A DNA stretch of 64,000 nt from Xenorhabdus ehlersii (GCF_003610465.1 NZ_RAQI01000001.1:1208291-1272290), one strand, 5' to 3'; counted from the first letter of the stretch, positions 1 through 10,982 are shown. The notes: generated by a model from the sequence alone, not told the origin. Numbers and translations: made by a program.

Positions 1-918
1 TAAATTTTGGGTGTGGCGTACATAAGCACGGGCATAGACCGGAACATGAAAATTATGGTGAGAACATTCAACATAAGGGACTGGGTGTTCAACGGAACCA
101 TAACCATCGCGGCAGCGAATATCTGGGATACCCAATTGCTCGGTTATCCGTTGGTACAGTTCTTTTTTAGGAATGGATTGATCGGCATGTGTTTTCCAGC
201 CCCCACCGAGGAAAACCAGCGATTCAGGATGTAATTCTAGTGCTGGCAGCCCCATCTTCTCCATCCTTTGCAGGGTGAACCACAAAAAGGCAGGAAAACC
301 GAAAATCCGAACTGGCAATCCTTCCTGAGCGAATTGCTGGAGTGCTGTAATAGTACCGAAAGGATCGAATTCATTACCTTGTCCGTTATGGCGCAAAGCA
401 TAATAAGCCCGATTTACCGGAGCATATTTACACAGGAATTGATCGGTGTAGGCTGTACCCAGTGTGACGGCACCAGCGGGTTCGTAGCTAAGCAGCAGGT
501 AGTTACAGAGTTGATTAGGAGTATTCCAGCCATAATAGTCAAAAATACAGTCCACCATATGCTGGGCAGCCGCAATACTTACAGCATCATAGCGCATACG
601 GCTTTTTTGTCCGGTGGTTCCAGAGGAAGTCAGTTCCAGCGCATCGTGTGCACTATCGCTGAGTATTAGGTTACGTTTGAAATAATTGGCAAATAGCAAA
701 GGCAGATTTGACCAATCATCCAGTGCCATTAGTGCTTGTTTATCCAAGCCATGATCTGACAGCCATTGCTTGTAACCAGGGGTATGTGCGCAGTGATATA
801 GCGTCAGTTCACACATGGCGTTATTAAATAGTGCATCATATTCGGTACAAGCACGGTAAGGATGTGTGATAGCACACAGTGCTTTGACGTGAGGTAAGTT
901 TTGCATATCAGTACTCAT
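1..918 (-). CDS. LuxE-like acyl-protein synthetase (3' end outside window)
   Basis: The minus strand is open from an ATG at 918 to the window edge, 306 codons with no stop. The translation carries an ELTSSGTTGQ motif (SSGTTG at residues about 98-103), the ATP-binding loop of the LuxE/acyl-protein synthetase family (PF04443) within the wider adenylate-forming superfamily. LuxE enzymes activate a fatty acid and transfer it to a cysteine of their own as part of fatty-acid reductase complexes. LuxE is usually about 370 residues, so roughly 60 residues are missing here. The two plus-strand open frames over this stretch are shadows. The substrate cannot be told and no luxCD or luxAB is visible, so luciferase-linked function is not implied. 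A paaK-like ligase is an alternative, but the N-terminal layout fits LuxE better. Confidence 0.7.
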   Translation of the reverse strand, partial: MSTDMQNLPHVKALCAITHPYRACTEYDALFNNAMCELTLYHCAHTPGYKQWLSDHGLDKQALMALDDWSNLPLLFANYFKRNLILSDSAHDALELTSSGTTGQKSRMRYDAVSIAAAQHMVDCIFDYYGWNTPNQLCNYLLLSYEPAGAVTLGTAYTDQFLCKYAPVNRAYYALRHNGQGNEFDPFGTITALQQFAQEGLPVRIFGFPAFLWFTLQRMEKMGLPALELHPESLVFLGGGWKTHADQSIPKKELYQRITEQLGIPDIRCRDGYGSVEHPVPYVECSHHNFHVPVYARAYVRHTQNL

Positions 919-1599
919 TCTTCAGTAACAGCTACAAAGGATTATTAATTAAAATTTATTAATTAATTTTTTATTCTTAGGTTGGGTGTAATAATTAATT
1001 TGACGTCTATTTTAATTTAATATTTGGGCGTTGTTGGAGGATGATATGTTGGATCTGACAGTGGTATTTTTTTTGAAAATAGTGATATTGCGTATAATGA
1101 TAAATGTTTTTTTTACCGTATTACAGTTAATGTCAGTCCTGCGTTTGCGGAGCACATTATTTCAAACCAAATGATAGCAATCAAACTTTTTTTCTAATGT
1201 TTTGTTTTTAATTCAATCATTATTTAATACATCTATCTTATTATTTATTATTATGTGTGACGGAGTTAAGTTTCTTTTGGTGTGTGAATGGATTAGGAAA
1301 AACACCTATTTTAGAGATAATTTAAGAAATTAAAGCGAATTTTATATTCAAAAAGAGTCTGGCTTTGCCATATGGAAAATTAAAAGTAAATATACCATCA
1401 ATTGGGGATTATTTGTGTCTCAATTCGTAAAATTCAGTCAGCAATATTATAAAAATATCATCATAACATGCGGTGTAAAAGATAATAATAAATTGTGATT
1501 ATTTTATATGAATTATTTTTATGGGTTATATTTTACGTTGTATTTTTTCGAAATTTAAGTATATTTCTATGCGATTTATACAACAAAGAGATACTTATA
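919..1599. other. AT-rich intergenic region, no gene seen
   Basis: About 680 bases between the LuxE-like start and the OmpX-like start. It is very AT-rich, with many stops in all frames. It must hold the promoters of the two divergent genes, but no operator or RNA was recognised. Confidence 0.5.
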
Positions 1600-2169
1600 A
1601 TGAAAAAAGCTCTATTGACTTCAGCGATCGTTGCTGGGTTATCTATTTCTTCATTGACAGCGCATGCAAGTGGTAAACACACCATTTCATTAGGCTACGC
1701 CCAAACCGATATAAAGGCGCAAATTGAGGGAAGTGAACCAAATATGAAGGATCTGGATAAGGATCCAAGAGGTCTCAACCTGAAATACCGTTATGAGATT
1801 AATGATAATTGGGGCTTTATCAGCTCGGTCACACAAACCAAGCTAGAAATTAACTACTATCATCCTCATAATCGACAGTTATCAGTTGGTAATGGGGACA
1901 TTACTTATAGATCATTGATGGCTGGTCCGACATATCGCTTCAATGAATATGTCAGCGCCTATGCCTTGATTGGTGCAGCTAAAGTTGAAGGTAAAGCTCG
2001 TTTGACTGCACAACCAAGTGTAAGTAAAAAGAAAACAGCTGTTGCCTACGGTACAGGATTACAATTTAACCCGATACCAAGTGTAGCTGTTGATGTTTCC
2101 TACGAATATTCTGATTTAAGCCAGGCTAAAACAGGAACGTGGACAGTTGGCGTTGGCTATCGTTTCTAA
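1600..2169 (+). CDS. OmpX/Ail/Lom family outer-membrane beta-barrel protein
   Basis: 189 residues, the family's usual length. The start was set at 1600 because a classical signal peptide begins there (MKKALLTSAIVAGLSIS, cleavage near AHA-S, residues about 21-24). An open frame continues upstream, but it would put 35 hydrophobic residues in front. The mature part begins with a beta strand typical of the family (HTISLGYAQ) and ends with the outer-membrane signature of alternating residues and a terminal phenylalanine (WTVGVGYRF). Proteins of this group are eight-stranded barrels with exposed loops involved in adhesion, serum resistance or membrane-stress adaptation. Whether this is OmpX itself or an Ail/PagC paralogue cannot be decided by eye. 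Confidence 0.8.
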   Translation: MKKALLTSAIVAGLSISSLTAHASGKHTISLGYAQTDIKAQIEGSEPNMKDLDKDPRGLNLKYRYEINDNWGFISSVTQTKLEINYYHPHNRQLSVGNGDITYRSLMAGPTYRFNEYVSAYALIGAAKVEGKARLTAQPSVSKKKTAVAYGTGLQFNPIPSVAVDVSYEYSDLSQAKTGTWTVGVGYRF

Positions 2170-2284
2170 TTTGCTCCAATAGCTATCCCAAAACTTCACC
2201 CTGAATGTCAAACTGATGTATGAGTATTTAGGGTGTTGTTCTGTCCAATATTCTCAATTTTTAGGGAATATCAACTCCATTCAA

Positions 2285-3502
2285 CTAAATGCCTTCTTCA
2301 GAAAAATTTCTGCACAACACCAAAGCCTGCGCACAAGCCCACGCCGAACTCCATGCCCATTGGAAATTATATCCACCAAGCCAACCGGTTACATCGACCA
2401 CTTCACCAATAAAGTACAATCCCTTCACCTTATGGGTTTCCATCGTTTTTGATGACAACTCGTGAGTATCCACGCCGCCAAGAGTCACTTCCGCTGTGCG
2501 ATAGCCTTCCGTACCATTGGGTTGTACCTGCCAGCATTGCAGGGTTGTGATCAGCGCTTTTTTCTGTGCGGGATTGAGTTGTTTCAGGGACAGTTCCGGC
2601 AATTGCCCAAGGGACTGCAAACATTCCACCAGACGTTTGGGCAGTAATTTAGCCAGTGTGTTTTTCAAACTCTGGTTGGGATGAGATTCCTGTTCCTTAT
2701 CCAGAAAATTCTCGAAATCTGTGTCAGGAAGTAAGTTAATACTCACATATTCACTAGGTTGCCAATAACTGGAAATCTGCAAAATAGCTGGGCCAGAAAG
2801 GCCGCGATGGGTGAACAGAATGTTTTCCCTGAATACGGTACCATCTTTTGCGGTCACGACAGAAGGAACTGAAACGCCGGAAAGCGTTTGAAGTTGTTCC
2901 AGTAGTGGTTTATGCAGGGTAAAGGGAACTAATGCTGCACGTGTAGGCAGGATGTTGAGTCCAAATTGCTCTGCAATGCGGTAGCCCAAAGGAGAAGCTC
3001 CCAGGCCAGGCATGGACAAACCACCGGAGGCTACAACAAGTGAGTGTGCACTTACTTGTCTTCCTGTTACTGTAATGACAAAACCCTGCTCTTTCTTTTC
3101 GACATGGGTAACTTCACTGCGCAATCGAATCGTTACTTGCCCTATTTCGCACTCTTTCAAAAGCAGGTCTATGATTTGTTGCGCGGAGTTGTCGCAGAAA
3201 AGCTGTCCCAATGTTTTTTCGTGGTAAGGGATATTATAGCGTTGTACAAGATCAATAAAATCCCACTGGGTATAGCGAGCAAGTGCTGACTTACAAAAAT
3301 GGGGATTGGCGGAAAGGTATGCCGTTGGTTCGGTATACATGTTGGTGAAATTGCAGCGCCCTCCACCGGACATCAAAATCTTGCGACCAGCTTTTTTGCC
3401 ATTATCCAGTACCAGAACGTTTAATCCAGCTTGCCCTGCTTGTGCAGCACAGAATAAGCCGGCAGCGCCAGCACCAATAATAACTACATCAAATTTTTCC
3501 AT
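2285..3502 (-). CDS. yhiN: YhiN/BaiN-family FAD-dependent oxidoreductase
   Basis: 405 residues. The N-terminus has a Rossmann FAD-binding loop (VVIIGAGAAGLFCAAQAG, residues 6-23) followed by GRKILMSGGGRCNFTN, which is characteristic of the HI0933/BaiN-like flavoprotein family. The C-terminus has a second FAD contact (GLYFIGEVVDVTGWLGGYNFQ). The physiological substrate is unknown; some relatives reduce bile-acid intermediates. It lies divergent from pitA exactly as in Escherichia coli, which supports orthology. Confidence 0.85.
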   Translation of the reverse strand: MEKFDVVIIGAGAAGLFCAAQAGQAGLNVLVLDNGKKAGRKILMSGGGRCNFTNMYTEPTAYLSANPHFCKSALARYTQWDFIDLVQRYNIPYHEKTLGQLFCDNSAQQIIDLLLKECEIGQVTIRLRSEVTHVEKKEQGFVITVTGRQVSAHSLVVASGGLSMPGLGASPLGYRIAEQFGLNILPTRAALVPFTLHKPLLEQLQTLSGVSVPSVVTAKDGTVFRENILFTHRGLSGPAILQISSYWQPSEYVSINLLPDTDFENFLDKEQESHPNQSLKNTLAKLLPKRLVECLQSLGQLPELSLKQLNPAQKKALITTLQCWQVQPNGTEGYRTAEVTLGGVDTHELSSKTMETHKVKGLYFIGEVVDVTGWLGGYNFQWAWSSAWACAQALVLCRNFSEEGI

Positions 3503-3800
3503 TCATTTGTCTCTTTTAGCCGAGTTAATTGTGGGAATTCACTGCATTGTGAGGGCTCTGTTCACGAACTACGGAGAAAAATAGGCATTTGGTTTAACTT
3601 TCTACGATAAAAAGTTATTTTTCATCAAAAAAATATCAAAATATTAAAATTAAATAACTCTTTGATATAGTTAATAAATGCAAGGATTTTTATGCCATTT
3701 GACCATCATTAAATCAAAAAAAGGTCATATTTCTCTTTTCCCGCTAACGTTTGTCACTGATAATGCGCGCGTTCATGTCCTACTAACTGGCTTAACGTTT

Positions 3801-5291
3801 ATGCTACATCTGTTTACTGGCCTGGAATTTTATACCGGCCTTATGTTAGTGCTTGCTCTGTTGTTTGTGCTTTTCTATGAAGCCATCAATGGGTTTCATG
3901 ATACCGCAAACGCAGTAGCAACTGTTATTTATACCCGGGCAATGCGTTCACAGCTCGCTGTTGTGATGGCAGGGGTTTTTAACTTTTTGGGTGTTCTCCT
4001 TGGTGGGTTAAGTGTCGCTTATGCGATTGTGCATCTACTACCTACGGATCTTCTGCTAAATGTCAGTTCAGCTCACGGTTTGGCTATGGTTTTTTCCATG
4101 CTGCTGGCGGCGATCATCTGGAATTTAGGTACGTGGTATTTCGGCATTCCTGCATCCAGTTCCCATACGTTGATTGGTTCTATTATCGGCATCGGCCTGA
4201 CTAATGCGATAGTGACCAGTTCTTCAGTGGTTGATGCGTTGAATATTCCGAAGATGATACAGATTTTCATGTCCTTGATTCTGTCTCCTCTTGTTGGCCT
4301 GATCATTGCCGGAGCGATGGTGTTTTTACTGCGTCGCTACTGGAGTGGTACAAAAAAACGTCGTCGTATCCATATGACGCCTGTTGAGCGTGAAAAACAG
4401 GATGGCAAACGTAAACCCCCATTCTGGACACGTACTGCCCTGATCCTCTCTGCTGTTGGTGTGAGTTTCTCCCACGGAGCGAACGATGGTCAGAAAGGAA
4501 TTGGTTTGATTATGCTGGTTCTGATTGGCGTTGCGCCTGCAGGGTTTGTCGTCAATATGAATTCAACCAGTTATGATATTGCACGTACTCGTGATGCCGT
4601 TGTCCACTTGCAGCAGTATTATGGGCAGCATACTCCAGCGCTGACACATGCGATTGAGCTGAATCCAGCCGTTTCTTCTGTTGACGATCAGCTAGATATG
4701 ACGTTCCATTGCGATAGTTCACGCGCATTAGTGGTGCTGAACAAGGCTGAAAGCATGTTGGCGAGTATTCAAAATTTCAACGAGTTAACGCCGGATCAAC
4801 GTAACAGTATGCGCCGTATGTTGATGTGCGCCGCTGATACGACCAACGTTGTGGCTAAGCTGCCAGAAACCAGCCTTGAAGATGCACGTTTCCTGAATAA
4901 GCTGCGTAAAGATCTGCTAAGTACCGTGGAATATGCGCCATTATGGATCATTGTTGCCGTGGCTCTTGCCTTATCTTTGGGCACAATGGTTGGCTGGAAA
5001 CGTGTTGCTGTGACTATCGGTGAGAAGATTGGCAAAAAAGGCATGACTTATGCCCAAGGTGTTTCTGCGCAGGTGACTGCTGCGGTTTCTATTGGTGTTG
5101 CCAGTTATACCGGTATGCCGGTATCCACGACACAAGTGCTCTCTTCTGCGGTAGCGGGGACGATGCTGGTTGATGGTGGTGGTGTGCAGAGCAAGACTAT
5201 CAAGAATATCATGTTGGCGTGGGTTTTGACGTTGCCGATTTCCATTGCATTGTCGGGCTTACTGTATTGGATCGCCCTGAAACTGATCTAA
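3801..5291 (+). CDS. pitA: Low-affinity inorganic phosphate transporter PitA
   Basis: 496 residues from the ATG at 3801, chosen because [13 protein letters not shown] aligns with the E. coli PitA start; the open frame extends 41 codons further upstream without similarity. PitA is an inner-membrane symporter that takes up metal-phosphate complexes with protons. The two PiT signatures are present: [12 protein letters not shown] near the N-terminus, and the C-terminal repeat ([17 protein letters not shown]). A hydrophilic central loop separates the two hydrophobic halves. The second signature has Gln where E. coli has His (STTHV). A strong terminator follows the stop codon. Confidence 0.93.
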   Translation: MLHLFTGLEFYTGLMLVLALLFVLFYEAINGFHDTANAVATVIYTRAMRSQLAVVMAGVFNFLGVLLGGLSVAYAIVHLLPTDLLLNVSSAHGLAMVFSMLLAAIIWNLGTWYFGIPASSSHTLIGSIIGIGLTNAIVTSSSVVDALNIPKMIQIFMSLILSPLVGLIIAGAMVFLLRRYWSGTKKRRRIHMTPVEREKQDGKRKPPFWTRTALILSAVGVSFSHGANDGQKGIGLIMLVLIGVAPAGFVVNMNSTSYDIARTRDAVVHLQQYYGQHTPALTHAIELNPAVSSVDDQLDMTFHCDSSRALVVLNKAESMLASIQNFNELTPDQRNSMRRMLMCAADTTNVVAKLPETSLEDARFLNKLRKDLLSTVEYAPLWIIVAVALALSLGTMVGWKRVAVTIGEKIGKKGMTYAQGVSAQVTAAVSIGVASYTGMPVSTTQVLSSAVAGTMLVDGGGVQSKTIKNIMLAWVLTLPISIALSGLLYWIALKLI

Positions 5292-5302
5292 TCACATCTT
5301 AG

Positions 5303-5345
5303 AAAAAAGGTTGGCTGTTCGTTATTGCAAGCCAACCTTTTTTAT
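5303..5345 (+). terminator. Rho-independent terminator after pitA
   Basis: The inverted repeat AAAAAAGGTTGGCT / AGCCAACCTTTTTT encloses a short loop and ends in a T run. It lies 12 bases past the pitA stop. Because it is flanked by A and T runs it could also serve the convergent uspB. Confidence 0.85.
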
Positions 5346-5351
5346 TTTATC

Positions 5352-5681
5352 TCAGATCATCATCGCTACCAGACATAGCAGAACAACGCCACATAGCATT
5401 TCTGTCAATATAAATTGTTTTCTCATCCTTTCGCATAACAAGACGACATCAGGGTCGTGATGGTTGATATAACTTTGTGAATTGATATAACGCACGAGCC
5501 GAATCTGCTTATTGAATTGACCATTAGCTTTAAAAAAACCATTCCCATCAACGGCTTGATACAGCATTGGATCTGACTCGCGTAAAATTGACAGAAGTAC
5601 ACGGAGCGAAGAAAAGTAGCGCATTATGTTAACAATGCAGATAAGACAAACAGCCCAAAATAGTGCCGTGGTATTGAACAT
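5352..5681 (-). CDS. uspB: Universal stress protein B, small membrane protein
   Basis: 109 residues from the ATG at 5681, preceded by a strong GGAGGGGGAA ribosome site; E. coli UspB is 111 residues. Two membrane segments are visible, one N-terminal ([14 protein letters not shown]) and one at the C-terminus ([14 protein letters not shown]), with a charged middle. In E. coli it is a sigma-S dependent stationary-phase protein linked to ethanol tolerance. It is divergent from uspA, the conserved arrangement. Confidence 0.9.
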   Translation of the reverse strand: MFNTTALFWAVCLICIVNIMRYFSSLRVLLSILRESDPMLYQAVDGNGFFKANGQFNKQIRLVRYINSQSYINHHDPDVVLLCERMRKQFILTEMLCGVVLLCLVAMMI

Positions 5682-5971
5682 ACTTCCCCCTCCTGATCGT
5701 GGCAGCAATAGTTGCCAGCAAAAGAAGAAACCAACCGGAAACGTTTTTATTTGAATAATGACTATATTAAATATTAGTTAAAAATACAGTGCTCAGCGGG
5801 TATTATCGTAAGGCATATAATCCGCTATTGTGGCCAGACTGCGAGAAATAAAACAATAAGTTGTGATCAAAACAACACTCAAAAGACACATTGAGCGGTT
5901 ATAGTATAAACATCGAATCATGGCGTTTAATGTTGCCAATCCATTTAATCGACGTTATGGAAGGAGTTCTT

Positions 5972-6403
5972 ATGGCTTACAAACATATTCTTGTTGCGGT
6001 TGATTTATCTCCAGAAAGTCAGATTTTGGTGGAAAAAGCTGTATCATTGGCGAAACCGTACAATGCCAAAATTTCCCTGATCCATGTTGATGTTAACTAC
6101 TCTGATCTTTATACCGGCCTGATTGACGTAAATCTTGGTGATATGCAGGAGCGTATCGCGGATGAAACCCGTAATTCCCTGAAAGAACTCTCTGCTAGTG
6201 CAGATTACCCCATTCAGGAAACGTTGAGTGGCAGTGGTGATTTAGGACAAGTCCTTGTGGATGCTATTAAGCAATACGATATGGATCTGGTTGTATGTGG
6301 TCACCATCAGGACTTTTGGAGTAAGTTGATGTCTTCAGCTCGCCAGCTTATTAACACCGTTCATGTTGATATGTTGATTGTACCTTTGCGTGACGAAGAA
6401 TAA
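5972..6403 (+). CDS. uspA: Universal stress protein A
   Basis: 143 residues from the ATG at 5972, which has an AAGGAG site eight bases upstream; the open frame begins 27 codons earlier. It is almost identical to E. coli UspA through [17 protein letters not shown] and the C-terminal block [20 protein letters not shown]. UspA is a cytoplasmic dimer that accumulates on growth arrest. A terminator follows at about 6428-6460. Confidence 0.95.
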   Translation: MAYKHILVAVDLSPESQILVEKAVSLAKPYNAKISLIHVDVNYSDLYTGLIDVNLGDMQERIADETRNSLKELSASADYPIQETLSGSGDLGQVLVDAIKQYDMDLVVCGHHQDFWSKLMSSARQLINTVHVDMLIVPLRDEE

Positions 6404-6427
6404 TCTTCGGTTGATATTTTATTCCGT

Positions 6428-6460
6428 AAAATCGCCTGCTTATGCAGGCGATTTTTTTAT
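6428..6460 (+). terminator. Rho-independent terminator after uspA
   Basis: Perfect stem AATCGCCTGC / GCAGGCGATT with a TTAT loop and seven Ts, 25 bases after the uspA stop. Confidence 0.9.
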
Positions 6461-6661
6461 CCTCAGAAAAGATAATGAAACTGGTTTAGAAATTGTCAAA
6501 GTTATTTTTGAGAAAATATATAAAAAATAGTTGTTGAAATTTAAGCATAGAACAGTGCTATATTCAGAAAGCAAACCGTAATTACCTCACATTTTCGACA
6601 AAAAAATAATATGGGAAATGGCAGGGGGTCATCACATCTGAATGACAAAAAGGAAGCCCAA

Positions 6662-8005
6662 ATGAATGTTTCATTATCTTTAGTTTCATTTCTTGATTCG
6701 GTTCAATCCCGTAATCAGCATCAACCAGAATACCTACAGGCAGTACGAGAAGTGTTGACCTCTCTCTGGCCTTTTCTGCAACAAAACCCGCAATATTGTG
6801 AGCAAGGGTTATTGGAACGCCTAGTGGAGCCGGAAAGAGTTATCCAATTCCGCGTTTGCTGGGTGGATGATCACGGGAAAGTACAGGTTAACCGCGCATG
6901 GCGGGTTCAGTTCAGCTCTGCTATTGGGCCATTTAAAGGTGGGATGCGTTTTCACCCTTCTGTTAATCTTTCTATCCTGAAATTTTTAGGCTTCGAGCAG
7001 ACATTGAAGAATGCGTTGACAACTCTGCCGATGGGAGGCGGAAAAGGGGGTTCTGATTTCGATCCCAAAGGGAAAAGCCACGGTGAAATTATGCGATTCT
7101 GTCAGGCATTGATGACAGAACTGTACCGGCATCTGGGGCCAGATACCGATGTGCCTGCCGGAGATATTGGCGTAGGCAGCCGTGAAGTAGGTTTTATGGC
7201 GGGTATGATGAAAAAACTGTCGAACAATACGGCGTGCGTTTTTACGGGTAAAGGTCTTTCTTTTGGTGGTAGCCTGATCCGCCCTGAAGCCACCGGATAT
7301 GGGCTGGTTTATTTCACCCATGAAATGCTCAAACGGCATGGTATGGAACTTGAAGGTATGCGGGTATCTGTGTCTGGTGCGGGAAATGTCGCCCAGTATT
7401 CTATTGAGAAATGTATGGAACTGGGGGCAAAAGTCGTCACAGTATCGGATTCAGGCGGTACGGTATTGGATGAAGATGGTTTTACACCGGAGAAACTGGC
7501 TCATCTTCAAGAGATCAAAAACCAGCGTTACGGCCGTGTAGAAGAGTATGCCAAAGAGCGTGGACTGACTTTCCTTCAAGGCCAGGATCCGTGGTCTATT
7601 CCTGTGGATATTGCCCTGCCTTGTGCGACGCAGAATGAACTGGATTTGGAAGCAGCAAAAACATTGATTAAAAATGGTGTGAAAGCGGTTGCGGAGGGCG
7701 CCAATATGCCGGCGACAATTGCGGCTACTACGGCTTTCCTTGAAGCAGGCGTTTTGTTTGCACCGGGTAAGGCGGCTAATGCGGGTGGAGTGGCAACTTC
7801 GGGTCTGGAGATGGCACAGAACGCAGCACGTTTGAATTGGAAAGCAGAGAAAGTGGATATTCGTTTACATCACATCATGCTCGATATCCATCAGGCTTGC
7901 GTAGAATATGGTGGAGAAGAGAAACAAACTAACTACGTACAAGGTGCAAATATCGCTGGCTTTGTCAAAGTGGCGAATGCGATGTTGTCACAAGGTGTTG
8001 TGTAG
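6662..8005 (+). CDS. gdhA: NADP-specific glutamate dehydrogenase
   Basis: 447 residues, exactly the E. coli GdhA length, from the ATG at 6662 behind an AGGAAG site; an ATG 17 codons upstream is not conserved. It reductively aminates 2-oxoglutarate to glutamate in the cytoplasm. The substrate-lysine motif LPMGGGKGGSDFDPKGKS, the catalytic-aspartate block (DVPAGDIGVGSREVGFM) and the dinucleotide loop SGAGNVAQY are all visible. It is a stand-alone transcription unit with a terminator shared with rsmJ. Confidence 0.96.
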   Translation: MNVSLSLVSFLDSVQSRNQHQPEYLQAVREVLTSLWPFLQQNPQYCEQGLLERLVEPERVIQFRVCWVDDHGKVQVNRAWRVQFSSAIGPFKGGMRFHPSVNLSILKFLGFEQTLKNALTTLPMGGGKGGSDFDPKGKSHGEIMRFCQALMTELYRHLGPDTDVPAGDIGVGSREVGFMAGMMKKLSNNTACVFTGKGLSFGGSLIRPEATGYGLVYFTHEMLKRHGMELEGMRVSVSGAGNVAQYSIEKCMELGAKVVTVSDSGGTVLDEDGFTPEKLAHLQEIKNQRYGRVEEYAKERGLTFLQGQDPWSIPVDIALPCATQNELDLEAAKTLIKNGVKAVAEGANMPATIAATTAFLEAGVLFAPGKAANAGGVATSGLEMAQNAARLNWKAEKVDIRLHHIMLDIHQACVEYGGEEKQTNYVQGANIAGFVKVANAMLSQGVV

Positions 8006-8060
8006 TTAGGTAGTTATGCAATTAATTTATTGTCTAACTACATGATTCGTTGTAATTAAT

Positions 8061-8092
8061 AACCCCATTCAGAACATGGGGTTTATTTTTTT
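8061..8092 (+). terminator. Terminator between gdhA and rsmJ
   Basis: Stem AACCCCAT / ATGGGGTT with a six-base loop followed by TATTTTTTT, placed 55 bases past gdhA. It reaches the stop codon of the convergent rsmJ. Confidence 0.85.
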
Positions 8093-8834
8093 AACAAGGA
8101 TAAATATCGAAACGGTGGTTTTTGGTGGTAATTGCAGCGGAAGCTTTAACACCTGCCAGTGGTTCTGCATAATCTGGTCGTTTCACTACAACACGACGTT
8201 TTGCCAATGTTCGGGCAGGTTCCAGCAAACTATCAGCATCCTCATCCGCCCCGACCAGCGATTGGAAAACCCGCATTTCTTTTTTGACCAGCGCGCTTTT
8301 TTGTTTATGTGGATACATAGGATCAAGATAAACCACATCTGGCGGCGGTGTAATATCCGTCAAAGCTGTAATGCTTGAGGCATGGATCAACGTCATGCGC
8401 TCTTTCAGCCAGCCGCCAATCTCTTCATCCTGATAGCCACGTTGTAGGCCGTCATCCAGCAATGCGGCTACCACTGGGTTGCGCTCTAACATCCTGACAT
8501 GACAACCGATAGAAGCCAGTACAAAAGCATCGCGTCCCAATCCAGCGGTAGCATCCACAACATTGGGTAAATAATCTTTCTTGATGCCGACTGCTTTCGC
8601 GACGGCTTCGCCACGACCACCACCAAAGCGACGACGGTGTGCCATTGTACCGCTGACAAAATCGACATAAATCCCGCCCAGCTTAGGTTCATCGCACTTG
8701 CGCAATTCCAGTCGTTCGGGAGTCAGTACTAATGCCATGACTGATTCTTCATCGTGGATCAGATTCCAACGTTCAGCCAATCGCGATAAGGCGCTGCGAT
8801 CAGCGCCTTCTTCACAAATCAAACAAATCTTCAC
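8091..8834 (-). CDS. rsmJ: 16S rRNA (guanine1516-N2)-methyltransferase RsmJ
   Basis: 247 residues (E. coli YhiQ/RsmJ 250). The start is GTG at 8834. It methylates G1516 of 16S rRNA using SAM. The SAM-binding loop [17 protein letters not shown] and the catalytic [15 protein letters not shown] motif (D-P-M-Y in place of NPPY) are clear. The start lies five bases after the prlC stop, so the two are cotranscribed, as in E. coli. Confidence 0.94.
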   Translation of the reverse strand: MKICLICEEGADRSALSRLAERWNLIHDEESVMALVLTPERLELRKCDEPKLGGIYVDFVSGTMAHRRRFGGGRGEAVAKAVGIKKDYLPNVVDATAGLGRDAFVLASIGCHVRMLERNPVVAALLDDGLQRGYQDEEIGGWLKERMTLIHASSITALTDITPPPDVVYLDPMYPHKQKSALVKKEMRVFQSLVGADEDADSLLEPARTLAKRRVVVKRPDYAEPLAGVKASAAITTKNHRFDIYPC

Positions 8835-8839
8835 TGGTT

Positions 8840-10882
8840 TTATCCGCCGATGCCGTAGCTCTTCAGCATTGCATCCAGTTCTGGTTCACGACCACGGAAG
8901 CGGACAAACAGAGTCATTGGATCTTCTGAGCCGCCACGGGTCAAAATGTTGTTGAGGAATGACTGACCGGTTGTGCGATTGAAAATTCCCTCTTCTGAGA
9001 AGCGAGAATAGGCATCGGCTGCCAGCACATCCGCCCACAGATAACTGTAATAACCTGCTGCATAGCCACCATTAAAGATATGGCTAAAGGAGTGTGGGAA
9101 GCGCCCCCAATCTGGTGATGGCACAACCGCAACCTGTTTTTTCACTGATTGCAACGTTTCCAGGATTTGCGCCCCCTTAGCTGGATCATATTCCACATGC
9201 AGACGGAAATCGAACAGTCCAAACTCAAGCTGACGCAGAATTCTCATTGCGGCCTGATAGTTTTTGGCTGCCAGCATATTATCCAGCATCTCTTGTGGCA
9301 GCGGTTCCTGAGTTTGATAGTGACCGGAGATAAATGCCAATGCTTCCGGCTCCCAGCACCAGTTTTCCATAAACTGGCTTGGGCACTCTACCGCATCCCA
9401 CGGTACGCCACTGATGCCAGCAACATCCAAGGCTTCAATCTCGGTCAGCATGTGGTGCAGGCCATGCCCAAATTCATGGAACAGTGTTGTGACTTCATTG
9501 TGCGTAAACAGGGCGGGTTGATCACCGACTGGCTTGTTGAAGTTACAAGTCAGATAAGCGACAGGGTTTTGCAATTCACCAGATGCATGACGCATTCTGC
9601 CAACATAACTGTTCATCCATGCGCCACCGCGTTTATGTTCACGGGCGTAAAGATCTAAATAGAAACTGCCGCGCAATACCTGCTTATCATCATACAGATC
9701 AAAGAAACGAACATCAGGATGCCATGTATCTACACCATGGCGCTCTTTGGCAGTGATGCCATAAATGCGGCGAACCACTTCAAACAGCCCTTCCAGCGCT
9801 CGTTGTTCAGGGAAGTAAGGACGTAGTTGTTCATCATCAATAGAGAAATCGTGCTGCTTTTGCTTCTCGCTGTAATATGTCAGATCCCACGCTTCCAGCT
9901 CATTAACACCGTAGTGAGATTTGGCGAAGTCAGTGAGTGCTTCCAACTCTTCTTTACCTTGTTGGTGGGCACGTTTGGCCAGGTCGTTCAGGAAATCGAG
10001 TACTTGCTGAGGTGTTTTAGCCATTTTGGTCGCCAGCGAACTTTCAGCATAGTTCTTGAATCCCAGTAATTGGGCCAGTTCATGACGTAATGCGAGTAGT
10101 TCCGCCATCACTTCACTGTTATCCCATTTTCCGGCATCTGGCCCTTGATCGGAAGCACGGGTTGTATAGGCGTAATACATTTCTTTGCGCAGTTCACGAT
10201 TATCGCCATAGGTCATGACCGGCAGATAACTTGGCATATTGAGTGTCAACAACCACCCATCCAGCCCCTTGGCTTCGGCGGCGGCCTTGGCTGCGGCTTT
10301 GGCACTTTCAGGCAGACCGGCCAGATCGCACTCGTCGGTAATCAGCTTGGTCCACCCCATAGTGGCATCCAGCAAATTATTGCCGAACTTTGCCCCTAGC
10401 TCAGATAAACGGGCAGTAATTTCACCGTAACGCTTCTGTTTCTCTTCTGGCAAGCCAATGCCGGTCAATTCAAAATCACGCAAAGTATCTTCAACAACCT
10501 TGCACTGTGGCAGGGAAAGGGTCATGAAGGCTTGGCTATCTCTCAGGGATTTGTAGGCTTGATATAACCCCTTGTGTTGCCCCAACCAGGTATCGAACTC
10601 AGAGAGCAAGGGCAGGCTTTGCTCATAGGCTTCGCGAAGCTCTGGACTATTCTTGACCGCATTCAGGTGTTCGACTGGCGACCACATACGGGAAAGCCGA
10701 TCTTTCTCTTCTGAAATGGGTTGGCACAGATTATCCCAAGTAAAAGCGGAGTTTTCGGATAAAATCTTCTCAATTAATTGGCGGTAATTGGCTAACGTCT
10801 CTTCCACAGCAGGCACGACATGTTTTGGTTCGATTGCAGAGAAATCAGGCAATGCAGAAGATGTCAGTAGCGGATTAGTCAT
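8840..10882 (-). CDS. prlC: Oligopeptidase A, M3 zinc metalloprotease
   Basis: 680 residues, the E. coli PrlC/OpdA length, from the ATG at 10882 ([14 protein letters not shown] matches the family start; the open frame begins 33 codons earlier). It is a cytoplasmic zinc oligopeptidase that degrades cleaved signal peptides and other short peptides. The [10 protein letters not shown] motif carries the two zinc histidines and the catalytic glutamate. It heads the prlC-rsmJ operon. A sigma-32-like promoter lies about 75-100 bases upstream, consistent with the known heat-shock control of this gene in E. coli. Confidence 0.95.
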   Translation of the reverse strand: MTNPLLTSSALPDFSAIEPKHVVPAVEETLANYRQLIEKILSENSAFTWDNLCQPISEEKDRLSRMWSPVEHLNAVKNSPELREAYEQSLPLLSEFDTWLGQHKGLYQAYKSLRDSQAFMTLSLPQCKVVEDTLRDFELTGIGLPEEKQKRYGEITARLSELGAKFGNNLLDATMGWTKLITDECDLAGLPESAKAAAKAAAEAKGLDGWLLTLNMPSYLPVMTYGDNRELRKEMYYAYTTRASDQGPDAGKWDNSEVMAELLALRHELAQLLGFKNYAESSLATKMAKTPQQVLDFLNDLAKRAHQQGKEELEALTDFAKSHYGVNELEAWDLTYYSEKQKQHDFSIDDEQLRPYFPEQRALEGLFEVVRRIYGITAKERHGVDTWHPDVRFFDLYDDKQVLRGSFYLDLYAREHKRGGAWMNSYVGRMRHASGELQNPVAYLTCNFNKPVGDQPALFTHNEVTTLFHEFGHGLHHMLTEIEALDVAGISGVPWDAVECPSQFMENWCWEPEALAFISGHYQTQEPLPQEMLDNMLAAKNYQAAMRILRQLEFGLFDFRLHVEYDPAKGAQILETLQSVKKQVAVVPSPDWGRFPHSFSHIFNGGYAAGYYSYLWADVLAADAYSRFSEEGIFNRTTGQSFLNNILTRGGSEDPMTLFVRFRGREPELDAMLKSYGIGG

Positions 10883-10954
10883 AATGAGCGCCTTATATGT
10901 ATATTTAGGTATAGGCTGAAACCAGCCCCGCATCCCAATGGGTTGTTGACGATA

Positions 10955-10982
10955 GATGGGGATAAGATACCGTGAGTTCAAT
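10955..10982 (-). promoter_or_regulatory. Putative sigma-32 promoter of prlC-rsmJ
   Basis: On the minus strand a TTGAAC element (10976-10981) is followed after 14 bases by CCCCATCTA (10953-10961), close to the heat-shock consensus CTTGAAA-N11-16-CCCCATNT. It lies about 75-100 bases upstream of the prlC start. Recognised by eye only. Confidence 0.55.

Noticed and set aside
7-669. Two plus-strand open frames of 75 and 133 codons at the left edge
   Set aside because: They lie antisense to the LuxE-like frame, which has family motifs and runs off the window.
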